Positions 25,689 through 34,261 are shown, counted from the first letter of the stretch. The stretch is 46,340 nucleotides of DNA from an uncultured Oscillospiraceae bacterium (GCA_910577915.1 CAJTOM010000011.1:1-46340); one strand, 5' to 3'. The notes: generated from the letters alone by a model not told the origin. Made by a program: numbers and translations.

Positions 25689-25730
25689 ATTCTTTTCTTT
25701 TGTGAACAAAAGAAAAGAATCAAAAGAAAA
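25689..25730. repeat. Intergenic palindrome, copy 2 (cbiC-cbiD gap)
   Basis: ATTCTTTTCTTTTG (25689-25702) and CAAAAGAAAAGAAT (25707-25720) form a perfect 14-base stem around TGAA, followed by CAAAAGAAAA. The stem lies just ahead of the cbiD ribosome site. It shares its core (CTTTTCTT..AAGAAAAG..CAAAAGAA) with the copy at 24445-24478. Confidence 0.65.
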
Positions 25731-25743
25731 AACTTTGTACGTG

Positions 25744-26367
25744 CTACCGCTCGATCTGGTACAGCATCGCGTTGCAGATCGCCGCCGCCACGTTGCTGCC
25801 GCCCTTTCTGCCCCGGGCGACGATGCAGGGCGCGCCGGAGGCGATGATTGTCTCCTTGCTCTCCACTACGTTGACGAAGCCCACGGGGACGCCGACGATC
25901 AGGGCGGGGATGACGCGGCCCGCATCCACAAGCTCCCTGAGAGCCAGCAGGGCGGTGGGGGCGTTGCCGATGGCGAAGATGCAGGGCTTTTTCAGATTAG
26001 CCGCCCGCTCCATGGAGACAATGGCGCGGGTGATCCCCCGCTCCCTGGCCTCCTCCGCCACATCTGCGTCGGACATAAAGCAGTGGACCTGCCCGCCCAG
26101 GCGGGACAGGATGGTCTTGTTGATCCCCGACCGGGCCATCTGGGTGTCGGTGACGATGTCGCAGCCAGCCCGGAGGGCCTCCACCCCCCGCCGGACGGCG
26201 TGCTCCGAAAAGTGCAGGCTGTCCGCGTAGTCGAAGTCGGCGGTGGTGTGGATGACCCGCTTGACGACGGGCTCCGTCTCCGGGTCCAGCTGCCGGTCCC
26301 CCAGCAGCTCCGTGATGATCTCGAAGCTGCGCTTCTCAATGTCCATGGGCTTGACGATCTCAATCAT
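25744..26367 (-). CDS. cbiC: Cobalt-precorrin-8 methylmutase
   Basis: 207 residues. It moves the C11 methyl to C12 and forms cobyrinate. Marks: PMDIEKRSFEII, RVIHTTADFDYADSLHFSEHAV with the active-site His, DTQMARSGINK, and FAIGNAPTALLAL. The start overlaps the end of cbiA by eight bases. Confidence 0.93.
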   Translation of the reverse strand: MIEIVKPMDIEKRSFEIITELLGDRQLDPETEPVVKRVIHTTADFDYADSLHFSEHAVRRGVEALRAGCDIVTDTQMARSGINKTILSRLGGQVHCFMSDADVAEEARERGITRAIVSMERAANLKKPCIFAIGNAPTALLALRELVDAGRVIPALIVGVPVGFVNVVESKETIIASGAPCIVARGRKGGSNVAAAICNAMLYQIER

Positions 26368-27718
26368 AGCGGTGTTTCTCCTTTACACAGGTCTCGTAGA
26401 ACCGCGCGGCAGACGCGGGATTGGCGTAAAAGTGGAAGTGGGGGTATCCGGCGTAGAGCCGGTCCGTGGCCACGGCGCAGTCCCAGCCCCGTCCGCTGGG
26501 CTTCTCCGCCCAAAAATCCCCGCCGGGGCACCGGGCGTCCCAGTGGTGGAACTCGTGGCCCCGGATGGTCTCCCCCGCCCGGCAGAGGAGGCTGTCCTTC
26601 TTCGCCCGCAGCGTCACGTAGCCGAAGCGGGTGAGCCGCCCGGCGTCGAAGCACCGCCCCGGCAGAACGCCCGCCATGTCCGCTTCCCCGATCCCCTCGG
26701 TGAGGTACATGAACCCGCCGCACTCAGCGATACAGGGCAGCCCCCCCTCCAGGGCGGCCCGGACGGAGCGGCGCATGGAGCCGTTGCCGGACAGCTGCCG
26801 GGCGTACAGCTCCGGGTACCCGCCCCCCAGGTACAGCCCCTGGACGTGCGCCGGCAGGGCGGCGTCCTCCAGGGGGCTGAAGGGGACCAGCTCCGCCCCC
26901 ATCTCCGCCAGGGCCTCCAGGCTGTCCTCGTAATAAAAGCAGAAGGCCCGGTCACGGGCCACGGCAATGCGCACCGGCTCCAGCCGGGGCAGAACCACCG
27001 GCTCCCACGCCACCGGCGGCGCGGAGGCGGCCAGCTCCAGCAGCCGGTCCAGCTCCACCGTCTCCTCCGCCTGGCGGGCCAGAATATCCAGCTTCTCCCG
27101 CAGGCCCTCCACCTCCCCGGCGGTCACAAGCCCCAGGTGGCGGCTCTCCAGGGTGCAGGCGGGCAGCTCCGGCAGAAAGCCCACGGGCTCCGCCCGCCCC
27201 CCGAACCGCTCCCGGATGGCCCCGGCCAGGGCCCGGTAGGTGGAGGCGGCGCACCGGTTGAGGAGCACCCCCCGGACGCCGCTGTCCCCCTGAAAGTCCA
27301 GAAAGCCCTGGATCACCGCCAGCACCGACAGGGCCGCCCCCCTGGCGGGGACCACCAGCACCACAGGGGTGTCCGTACTCCGGGCGGTCTCCCAGGCGCT
27401 GGCCCTTGTGCTGGCGAGGCCCGCGCCGTCGTAGAAGCCCATGGCCCCCTCGATGACGGACACGTCCCTGCCCCCGCCGTTTTTGGCCAGCAGGTGCCGC
27501 AGGGTGTTGGGCGAAAAGAAGAATCCGTCCAGGTTGGCGCTCTTCGCCCCGATCACCCGGCTGTGGAACATGGGGTCGATGTAGTCCGGCCCGCACTTGA
27601 AGGCCCCCACGTCCAGCCCCCGGTTCACCAGGGCCTGCAAAACGGCGCAGACCGCCGTGGTTTTGCCGCAGCCGCTGCCGGTTCCCGCCAGCAGCAGCCG
27701 GTTGACCCGCCGCTCCAT
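26360..27718 (-). CDS. cbiA: Cobyrinate a,c-diamide synthase
   Basis: 452 residues, first gene of the corrin operon. It amidates the a- and c-acetate side chains using glutamine and ATP. Marks: P-loop-like LLLAGTGSGCGKTT at about 8-21, FKCGPDYIDPMFH, VIEGAMGFYDG, LYLGGGYPELYARQL, the glutaminase Cys in IAECGGFMYL, and RGHEFHHW. The ribosome site GCGGAGGGA precedes ATG 27718. The promoter leaves a leader of only about 26 bases, so no cobalamin riboswitch fits before this start. Confidence 0.93.
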   Translation of the reverse strand: MERRVNRLLLAGTGSGCGKTTAVCAVLQALVNRGLDVGAFKCGPDYIDPMFHSRVIGAKSANLDGFFFSPNTLRHLLAKNGGGRDVSVIEGAMGFYDGAGLASTRASAWETARSTDTPVVLVVPARGAALSVLAVIQGFLDFQGDSGVRGVLLNRCAASTYRALAGAIRERFGGRAEPVGFLPELPACTLESRHLGLVTAGEVEGLREKLDILARQAEETVELDRLLELAASAPPVAWEPVVLPRLEPVRIAVARDRAFCFYYEDSLEALAEMGAELVPFSPLEDAALPAHVQGLYLGGGYPELYARQLSGNGSMRRSVRAALEGGLPCIAECGGFMYLTEGIGEADMAGVLPGRCFDAGRLTRFGYVTLRAKKDSLLCRAGETIRGHEFHHWDARCPGGDFWAEKPSGRGWDCAVATDRLYAGYPHFHFYANPASAARFYETCVKEKHRYD

Positions 27719-27750
27719 GCGCTCCCTCCCTCCGCCTTTTGATCTCCTCT

Positions 27751-27780
27751 ATTCTACAGGCACAGCGGGGGCTTTGTCAA
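27751..27780 (-). promoter_or_regulatory. Promoter of the corrin operon
   Basis: Read on the minus strand: TTGACA, 18 bases, TAGAAT, with the start codon 33 bases past the -10 box. It lies back to back with the queH promoter, so the two may share a control region. Confidence 0.7.
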
Positions 27781-27816
27781 CGGATATTTGACAAATTCTT
27801 CACGATCTTCCCCGCT

Positions 27817-27845
27817 TTGACAAACAGGTGCGGGTATGCTATGAT
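27817..27845 (+). promoter_or_regulatory. Promoter of queH
   Basis: TTGACA, 17 bases, TATGAT. The ribosome site AGGAGG (27863-27868) and ATG 27877 follow. Confidence 0.78.
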
Positions 27846-27876
27846 GCGGACAGACAACAGACAGGAGGCATTTCTC

Positions 27877-28443
27877 ATGGACCAGCTTCTTCTGCACACC
27901 TGCTGCGCGCCGTGCAGCGTCTACTGCGTGGACAGCCTGCGGGCGGAGGGCATCGAGCCCACCGCCTTCTGGTACAACCCCAACATCCACCCCTACCAGG
28001 AGTACCGCTCACGGCGGGACGCCCTGGCGGACTATGCCGCCTCTATCAGCCAGGCACTGGCGGTCCGGGACGAGTACGGCCTGCGGGACTTCGTCCGGGC
28101 GGTGGCAGAGGACATCGGCGGGCGCTGCGCCCACTGCTACGCCTGCCGGCTGGAGGAGACCGCCCGGTACGCCGCCGGCCACGGCTTCACCCACTTCTCC
28201 ACCACCCTGCTGGTCAGCCCCTACCAGGACCACGACGGCATCCGCCGGGCGGCGGAGGCCCTGGCGGCGCGCTACGGGGTGGCTTTTCTCTACCGGGACT
28301 TCCGCCCCGGCTTCCGCCAGGGGCAGAGCAAGGCCCGGGCGCTGGGGCTCTACATGCAGAAATACTGCGGCTGCGTCTTCTCCGAGGAGGAGCGCTACGC
28401 CAAGCAGATCCAGCGGGACCGGGAGCGGTTCCCCGCCCTCTGA
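27877..28443 (+). CDS. queH: Epoxyqueuosine reductase QueH
   Basis: 188 residues. QueH (formerly DUF208) reduces epoxyqueuosine to queuosine in tRNA anticodons and replaces the B12-dependent QueG in many anaerobes. The conserved cysteines are visible: vicinal pair Cys9-Cys10 in HTCCAPCS, CAHCYACRL, and KYCGCVFS; they ligate an Fe-S cluster and a second iron. FWYNPNIHPYQEYRSR is a family landmark. Own promoter; single-gene transcript ending at a GC-rich palindrome. Confidence 0.92.
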   Translation: MDQLLLHTCCAPCSVYCVDSLRAEGIEPTAFWYNPNIHPYQEYRSRRDALADYAASISQALAVRDEYGLRDFVRAVAEDIGGRCAHCYACRLEETARYAAGHGFTHFSTTLLVSPYQDHDGIRRAAEALAARYGVAFLYRDFRPGFRQGQSKARALGLYMQKYCGCVFSEEERYAKQIQRDRERFPAL

Positions 28444-28444
28444 C

Positions 28445-28476
28445 GCCTCCGCCCCCGGCATGCCGGGGGCGGAGGC
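28445..28476. repeat. Perfect 16-base GC palindrome after queH
   Basis: GCCTCCGCCCCCGGCA (28445-28460) is an exact inverted repeat of 28461-28476. No T-tract follows on either strand, so it is not a standard intrinsic terminator, though it may still end or protect the transcript. Confidence 0.6.
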
Positions 28477-28526
28477 ATTACAAAAGGGGGCGCGCCGCAA
28501 AATTCATAAAAAACCGTCGATACCTG

Positions 28527-28555
28527 TTGACTTTATCTATTAAAAGTGGTAAAGT
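28527..28555 (+). promoter_or_regulatory. Promoter of the acyl-CoA ligase/symporter/iorAB operon
   Basis: TTGACT, 17 bases, TAAAGT. The start codon lies about 65 bases downstream of the -10 box, leaving a short leader with a hairpin. Confidence 0.65.
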
Positions 28556-28567
28556 ATCTCTCACATG

Positions 28568-28587
28568 GGCCGGGACGCGTCCCGGCC
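28568..28587 (+). other. Leader palindrome before the acyl-CoA ligase gene
   Basis: GGCCGGGACGCGTCCCGGCC is a perfect 20-base palindrome shortly after the predicted transcription start, followed by TTCTTCT. It could stabilise the 5' end or attenuate transcription; nothing else in the short leader suggests a ligand-binding RNA. Confidence 0.45.
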
Positions 28588-28620
28588 TTCTTCTGCGCAA
28601 CATCTTTTTGGAGGAACGAC

Positions 28621-30258
28621 ATGGTCATTACGGAGTTTTTGGAACGCAACGCCCGGCTCTACGGGGCGGAGACGGCGCTGGTGGAGATCAACCCCTCGGA
28701 GGAGCGGGACCGGGCCGTCACCTGGCGGGAGGCCAGCCTCATTGAGAGCGCCCAGCCGGACGCCCCCTACCGCCGGGCCCTGAGCTGGCGGGACTTTGAC
28801 CGCCGGGCCAACCGCTTTGCCAACCTGCTGCTCAGCCGGGGCATGGAGCGGGGGGCCAAGGTGGGTATTCTGATGATGAACTGCCTGGAGTGGCTGCCGG
28901 TGTACTTCGGCATCCTCAAGGCGGGGTGCATCGCCGTACCCCTGAATTTCCGGTACTCCAGCGAGGAGATCAAGTACTGTCTGGAGCTGGCGGACGTGGA
29001 GTTCCTGGTCTTCGGGCCGGAGTTTGTGGGCCGGATGGACACCGTTCAGGACCAGCTGCCCCAGGTGCGGATGATGTTCTTTGTGGGCCGGGATACGCCC
29101 GCCTACGCGGAGGACTGCCTGAAACTGATGGGCTTCTGCTCCTCCAGCCCGCCGCCGGTGTCCCTGGAGGAGGCGGACCACGCCGCCATCTACTTCTCCT
29201 CCGGCACCACCGGCTTCCCCAAGGCCATCCTCCACAACCACCGGGCCCTGACGGCCTCCTGCCAGACGGAGCAGCGCCACCACGGCCAGACGAGAGAGGA
29301 TGTGTTTCTGTGCATCCCGCCCCTCTACCACACGGGAGCCAAGATGCACTGGTTCGGCAGCCTCCTCTCCGGCAGCCGGGCGGTGCTGCTGCGGGGAGTG
29401 AAGCCGGAGTGGATTCTCCGGGCGGTCACCGAGGAGAAGTGCACCATCGTGTGGCTGCTGGTGCCCTGGGCCCAGGACCTGCTGGACGCCATCGAGTCCG
29501 GGAAGGTGGAGCTGGACAGCTACCTGCTGGATCAGTGGCGGCTGATGCACATCGGCGCCCAGCCGGTACCCCCCAGCCTTATCAAGCGCTGGAAGGTCCT
29601 CTTCCCCCACCACCAGTACGATACCAACTACGGGCTCAGCGAGTCCATCGGCCCCGGCTGCGTTCACCTGGGTGTGGAGAACATCCACAAGGTGGGGGCC
29701 ATCGGCGTGCCCGGCTACCAGTGGGAGACGAAGATTGTGGACGAGCAGTGGAACGAGGTCCCCCAGGGGGAGATCGGCGAGCTGGCCGTCAAGGGTCCCG
29801 GCGTGATGCTGTGCTACTATAAAAATAAGGAGGCCACCGACGAAATTCTCAAGGACGGCTGGCTCTATACCGGCGACATGGCCCGGATGGATGAGGACGG
29901 GTTTATCTTCCTGGTGGACCGGAAAAAGGACGTGGTCATCTCCGGCGGCGAGAACATCTATCCGGTCCAGATCGAGGACTTCCTGCGGAAATTCGACAAG
30001 ATCAAGGACGTAGCGGTCATCGGCCTGCCGGACCCCCGGCTGGGGGAGATCGCCGCCGCCATCATCGAGCTCAAGGAGGGCGCGGCCTGCACAGAGGCGG
30101 AGATCAACGACTTCTGCGGCGGCCTGCCCCGCTACAAGCGCCCCCGGCGGATCATCTTCGACGCCGTGCCCCGGAACCCCACCGGCAAAATCGAGAAGCC
30201 GGCCCTCCGGGAGAAGTACATCCACGGCCGTCTGGTGGAGGCGCAGACCACCAATTGA
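28621..30258 (+). CDS. AMP-forming acyl-CoA synthetase
   Basis: 545 residues from ATG 28621, with TTGGAGGAAC upstream. It is an ANL-superfamily ligase: the AMP-binding P-loop YFSSGTTGFPKA at 191-202, DTNYGLSES, GWLYTGDMARMDEDGFIFLVDRKKDVVISGGENIYP, and the catalytic Lys in NPTGKIEKPAL near the C-terminus. It activates a carboxylic acid to its acyl-CoA through an acyl-adenylate. The chain is not specified by sequence. Being first in an operon with a symporter and iorAB, an aryl acid such as phenylacetate or indoleacetate is a plausible substrate. Confidence 0.88.
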   Translation: MVITEFLERNARLYGAETALVEINPSEERDRAVTWREASLIESAQPDAPYRRALSWRDFDRRANRFANLLLSRGMERGAKVGILMMNCLEWLPVYFGILKAGCIAVPLNFRYSSEEIKYCLELADVEFLVFGPEFVGRMDTVQDQLPQVRMMFFVGRDTPAYAEDCLKLMGFCSSSPPPVSLEEADHAAIYFSSGTTGFPKAILHNHRALTASCQTEQRHHGQTREDVFLCIPPLYHTGAKMHWFGSLLSGSRAVLLRGVKPEWILRAVTEEKCTIVWLLVPWAQDLLDAIESGKVELDSYLLDQWRLMHIGAQPVPPSLIKRWKVLFPHHQYDTNYGLSESIGPGCVHLGVENIHKVGAIGVPGYQWETKIVDEQWNEVPQGEIGELAVKGPGVMLCYYKNKEATDEILKDGWLYTGDMARMDEDGFIFLVDRKKDVVISGGENIYPVQIEDFLRKFDKIKDVAVIGLPDPRLGEIAAAIIELKEGAACTEAEINDFCGGLPRYKRPRRIIFDAVPRNPTGKIEKPALREKYIHGRLVEAQTTN

Positions 30259-30294
30259 TTGGGCCGTCAATCTGAAAGAAAGTGGGAAATACGG

Positions 30295-31848
30295 ATGGAT
30301 CTCGCCATTAAAATCGTCCTGCTGGCCGTCTTCTTCGGCGTGATGATCGGCATCGGACTCTACTGCCGCCGCCACGCCACCGACGTCAGCGGCTTCGTTC
30401 TGGGCGGGCGCAGCGTGGGCCCCTGGCTCACCGCCTTCGCCTACGGCACCAGCTACTTCTCCGCCGTGGTCTTCGTGGGCTACGCCGGCCAGTTCGGCTG
30501 GAAATACGGCGTCGCCGCCACCTGGGCGGGGCTGGGCAACGCCTTTCTGGGATCCCTGCTGGCCTGGGCGGTGCTGGGCCGGCGCACCAGGGTGATGACC
30601 CAGCACCTGGACAGCGCCACCATGCCGGAGTTCTTCGGCAAGCGCTTCGACAGCCGGGCCCTGAAGCTGTGCGCGTCCGTCATCATCTTCATCTTCCTCA
30701 TCCCCTACACCGCCTCCCTGTACAACGGCCTGAGCCGCCTGTTCGGCATGGCCTTTGCCATCGACTACTCCGTCTGCGTCGTCGTCATGGCCATCCTCAC
30801 CGGCGTCTACGTCATCGCCGGGGGCTACATGGCCACCGCCATCAACGACTTCATCCAGGGCATCATCATGCTGGCGGGCATCGCGGCGGTGATCGGGGCG
30901 GTGCTGCACACCCAGGGGGGCTTCCTGGCCGCCCTGGAGAAGCTGGCCAGGGTCCAGGGGGACAGCGGCGTCCCCGGCGTGTACGCCTCCTTCTTCGGGC
31001 CCGACCCGGTGAACCTGCTGGGCGTGGTGCTCCTCACCAGCCTGGGCACCTGGGGCCTGCCCCAGATGGTCCAGAAGTTCTACGCCATCAAGAGCGAGGC
31101 GGCCATCAGCAAGGGCACCGTCATCTCCACGGTCTTCGCCCTGGTGGTGGCCGGCGGGTGCTACTTCCTGGGCGGCTTCGGACGGCTCTACGCCGACCGG
31201 ATCGACATCCAGGCCAACGGCTACGACTCCATCATCCCCGCCATGCTCTCCGGCCTGCCGGCGATCCTCATCGCGGTGGTGGTGATTCTGGTGCTCTCCG
31301 CCTCCATGTCCACCCTGTCCTCCCTGGTGCTGGCCTCCAGCTCCACCTTGACATTGGACTTTATTAAGGGTAATATCATAAAGGATATGGACGAAAAGCG
31401 GCAGGTCCGGTGGATGCGGGGGCTGGTGGTGGTGTTCATCGCCATCTCCGTGGTGCTGGCCCTCATCCAGTACAAATCCAGCGTCACCTTCATCGCCCAG
31501 CTCATGGGCGTCAGCTGGGGCGCGCTGGCGGGGTCGTTTCTGGCCCCCTTCCTGTACGGGCTGTACTGGAAGCGGACCACCAAGGCCGCCTGCTGGGTCA
31601 GCTTCGTGTTCTCCGCCGTCTTCATGCTGGCGGTGATCTCCCCGCTGAAGACCGCCCTGCCCCCCCTGCTCCAGTCCCCCATCAACGCGGGCGCCTTCTG
31701 CATGATCGCCGGGCTGGTGATCGTGCCGGCGGTCAGCCTCTTCACCAGAGCGCCCGGCGAAAAGCGGCTGGAGGAGATCTTCTCCTGCTACGAGCGGCGG
31801 GTGACGGTGACGGTAAAGGACTCCATCGGGGAACAGAACAGCCATTGA
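30295..31848 (+). CDS. Sodium:solute symporter (SSS family)
   Basis: 517 residues from ATG 30295. It is a polytopic membrane protein with about 13 hydrophobic segments. SSS landmarks: GLYCRRHATDVSGFVLGGRSVGPWLTAFAYGTSYFSAVVFVGYAGQFGW near the start, GGYMATAINDFIQG, and the SASMSTLSSLVLASSSTLTLDF stretch typical of the Na+ site. It probably imports an organic acid using the Na+ gradient. It lies 36 bases after the ligase gene and 85 before iorA, so it likely supplies the ligase substrate. Confidence 0.88.
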   Translation: MDLAIKIVLLAVFFGVMIGIGLYCRRHATDVSGFVLGGRSVGPWLTAFAYGTSYFSAVVFVGYAGQFGWKYGVAATWAGLGNAFLGSLLAWAVLGRRTRVMTQHLDSATMPEFFGKRFDSRALKLCASVIIFIFLIPYTASLYNGLSRLFGMAFAIDYSVCVVVMAILTGVYVIAGGYMATAINDFIQGIIMLAGIAAVIGAVLHTQGGFLAALEKLARVQGDSGVPGVYASFFGPDPVNLLGVVLLTSLGTWGLPQMVQKFYAIKSEAAISKGTVISTVFALVVAGGCYFLGGFGRLYADRIDIQANGYDSIIPAMLSGLPAILIAVVVILVLSASMSTLSSLVLASSSTLTLDFIKGNIIKDMDEKRQVRWMRGLVVVFIAISVVLALIQYKSSVTFIAQLMGVSWGALAGSFLAPFLYGLYWKRTTKAACWVSFVFSAVFMLAVISPLKTALPPLLQSPINAGAFCMIAGLVIVPAVSLFTRAPGEKRLEEIFSCYERRVTVTVKDSIGEQNSH

Positions 31849-31856
31849 ATGCCCAT

Positions 31857-31887
31857 CCCCAGGGGCGGACGCCGTCCGCCCCTGGGG
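31857..31887. repeat. Perfect 14-base GC palindrome between symporter and iorA
   Basis: CCCCAGGGGCGGAC (31857-31870) pairs exactly with 31874-31887 around GCC, with no T-tract. It resembles the hairpin after queH. It may lower the downstream transcript level or protect a processed end. Confidence 0.55.
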
Positions 31888-31933
31888 TCGCGCGTCCCAA
31901 CCAGGCGCAATCAACCACCAAGGAGGAAAATCC

Positions 31934-33676
31934 ATGAAACAATTGATGCTGGGCAACGAGGCCGTTGCCCGGGGCCTCTACGAGGCCGGCTGCACCTTCG
32001 TCTCCAGCTACCCCGGCACCCCCAGCACGGAGATCACCGAGGCCGCGGCCAAGTACCCGGAGATCTACACCGAGTGGGCCCCCAACTAGAAGGTGGCCAT
32101 GGAGGCCGCCTTCGGCGCGTCCCTGGCGGGGCGGCGCAGCTTCTGCGGCATGAAGCACGTGGGGCTCAACGTGGCCGCCGACCCCCTGTTCACCATCGCC
32201 TACACCGGGGTGAACGGCGGCATGATCGTGGGCGTGGCCGACGACGCGGGGATGCACTCCTCCCAGAACGAGCAGGATTCCCGCCACTACGCCCGGGCCG
32301 CCAAGCTGCCCATGCTGGAGCCCGCGGACTCCGGAGAGGCTTTGGAATTTACCAAGCTGGCCTATGAGCTCTCGGAGGGCTTCGACACGCCGGTCATCAT
32401 AAAGATGTGCACCCGTGTCTCCCACTCCCAGAGCGTGGTGGAGCCCGGCGAGCGGACGGAGCCCCCCCGGAGGCCCTACGAGAAGGACGGGTCCAAATAT
32501 ATCATGATGCCCGGCAACGCCAAGCGCCGTCACCCGGTGGTGGAGGAGCGCCTGGAGCGGATCGCCGCGTGGGCGGAGACCGCCCCCATCAACCGCGTCG
32601 AGCCCGGAAGGGACCACAAGATGGGCATCATCACCTCCTCCACCAGCTACCAGTACGTAAAGGAGGCCTGCGGCGATACATACCCGGTGCTGAAGCTGGG
32701 CATGGTCTGGCCCCTGCCGGAGAAGAAGATCACCGAGTTCGCCAAATCCGTCGGCCTGCTGGTGGTGGTGGAGGAGCTGGACAGCTTCATCGAGAGCTTC
32801 TGCCGCAGCCTGGGCCTTGCCTGCACCGGCAAGAGCAGCTTCCCCTGCGTCGGCGAGCTCAGCCAGAACGCCATAGCCGAGCAGCTGACCCATGAGAAGC
32901 GGGACGGCGTGAAGCTGGACGAGGACATCCCCCCCCGGCCGCCGGTCATGTGCGCCGGGTGCCCCCACAGAGGGCTCTTCTACACCCTCAAGCAGAACAA
33001 GCTGACGGTCCTGGGGGACATCGGGTGCTACACCCTGGGCGCCGTGGCCCCCCTGGGGGCCATGGACTCCACCATCTGCATGGGCGCGTCCATCTCCGGC
33101 CTCCACGGCTTCAATAAAGCCGGCGGCGGGGAGAGCGAGGGGAAAACGGTGGCCGTCATCGGGGACTCCACCTTCATGCACTCCGGCGTCACGGGGCTCA
33201 TCAACACCGCCTACAACGAGTCCAGCTCCACCGTCATCATCCTGGACAACTCCATCACCGGCATGACCGGCCACCAGCAGAACCCCACCACCGGCTTCAA
33301 CCTCAAGGGGGACCCCTGCGCCAAAATCGACCTGGAGAGCCTGTGCCGGGCGGTGGGCATCCGGCGGGTGCGGGTGGTGGACCCCTATGATCTGGCGGCC
33401 TGCGACGCGGCGGTGAAGGAGGAGCTGGCTGCCGAAGAGCCCTCGGTGATCATCTCCCGCCGCCCCTGCGCCCTGCTCAAGTACGTCAGGCACCCCGGCC
33501 CCATCTCCGCGGACCCGGACAAGTGCGTGGGCTGCAAGTCCTGCATGCGCATCGGCTGTCCCGCCATCAGCGTAGCGGAGGGCAGGGCGGTGATCGACAG
33601 CACCCTCTGCACCGGCTGCGGCGTGTGCGCGCAGCTGTGCAAATTTGACGCTCTGAGCGGGAAGAAGGAGGCGTGA
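31934..33676 (+). pseudogene. iorA: Indolepyruvate ferredoxin oxidoreductase alpha subunit with in-frame TAG at codon 52
   Basis: AGGAGG at 31921-31926 and ATG 31934 begin a perfect IorA N-terminus (MKQLMLGNEAVARGLYEAG). Codon 52 at 32087-32089 is TAG, and the family sequence continues in the same frame without any shift (PN*KVAMEAAFGAS) to 33676. The expected residue there is the conserved Glu of the NEKVA motif, so one base change GAG to TAG explains it. The rest is intact: CAGCPHRG, the thiamine-diphosphate region GDIGCYTLG with GDSTFMHSG, and two [4Fe-4S] motifs at the C-terminus (CVGCKSCMRIGCP, CTGCGVCAQLC). IorAB oxidises arylpyruvates to aryl-acetyl-CoA with ferredoxin, or the reverse. 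Reinitiation at ATG 32099 is possible but would lose the N-terminal part of the active site. Confidence 0.85.
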
Positions 33677-33678
33677 GC

Positions 33679-34251
33679 ATGGAGACGAAAAATATGATGA
33701 TCGTCGGCGTAGGCGGGCAGGGCACCCTGCTGGCCAGCAAGCTGCTGGGCCGCCTGCTGCTGGGCAAGGGCTTTGACGTGAAGGTCAGCGAGGTCCACGG
33801 CATGAGCCAGCGGGGCGGCAGCGTGGTCACCTATGTCCGCTGGGGAGAGCAGGTCCGCTCCCCTATCATCGACAAGGGCCAGGCGGACGTGATCTTGTCC
33901 TTCGAGCTGCTGGAGGCGGCCCGCTACACGGAGTACCTCAAGCCCGGCGGGAAGATCATCACCAACACCCAGCAGGTGAACCCCATGCCGGTCATCACCG
34001 GCGCGGCGGTCTACCCGGAGGGTCTGGCGGAGAAGATGCGCGCCGCCGGCGTCGATCTGGACGCCGTGGACGCCCTCTCCCTGGCCCAGGAGGCCGGCAG
34101 CAGCAAGGCTGTGAACATCGTTCTGCTGGGCCGCTTGTCCAAGTGGTTCGATTTCACCGAGGCGGAGTGGCAGCAGGCCATTGAGCAGAGCGTGCCCCCC
34201 AAGTTCCTGGAGCTGAACCGGCGGGCCTTCGCCCTGGGCCGGGAGGCATGA
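33679..34251 (+). CDS. iorB: Indolepyruvate ferredoxin oxidoreductase beta subunit
   Basis: 190 residues from ATG 33679; AAGGAGG in the end of iorA serves as its ribosome site. It has the gamma-domain fold of 2-oxoacid oxidoreductases: IVGVGGQGTLLASKLLG near the start and VKVSEVHGMSQRGGSVVTYVRWG, both typical of IorB. It forms the complex with IorA and looks intact even though iorA has a stop codon, which hints that the iorA lesion is recent or an error. Confidence 0.92.
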   Translation: METKNMMIVGVGGQGTLLASKLLGRLLLGKGFDVKVSEVHGMSQRGGSVVTYVRWGEQVRSPIIDKGQADVILSFELLEAARYTEYLKPGGKIITNTQQVNPMPVITGAAVYPEGLAEKMRAAGVDLDAVDALSLAQEAGSSKAVNIVLLGRLSKWFDFTEAEWQQAIEQSVPPKFLELNRRAFALGREA

Positions 34252-34261
34252 GAAAAACACC

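Noticed and set aside
27719..27876. A cobalamin riboswitch before the corrin operon
   Set aside because: The predicted leader is too short and I see no B12-box-like sequence on the operon strand.
28561..31956. An antisense open frame of over 1,100 codons across the ligase and symporter genes
   Set aside because: It is the mirror of GC-biased third positions of the sense genes; the composition is His/Gly/Ala/Val-rich without any domain, and the sense frames are clear family members.
32087..32089. Pyrrolysine insertion at the iorA TAG
   Set aside because: The family residue is Glu, TAG is used as a normal stop elsewhere here, and no pyl gene is in view. A nonsense change or an error is simpler.
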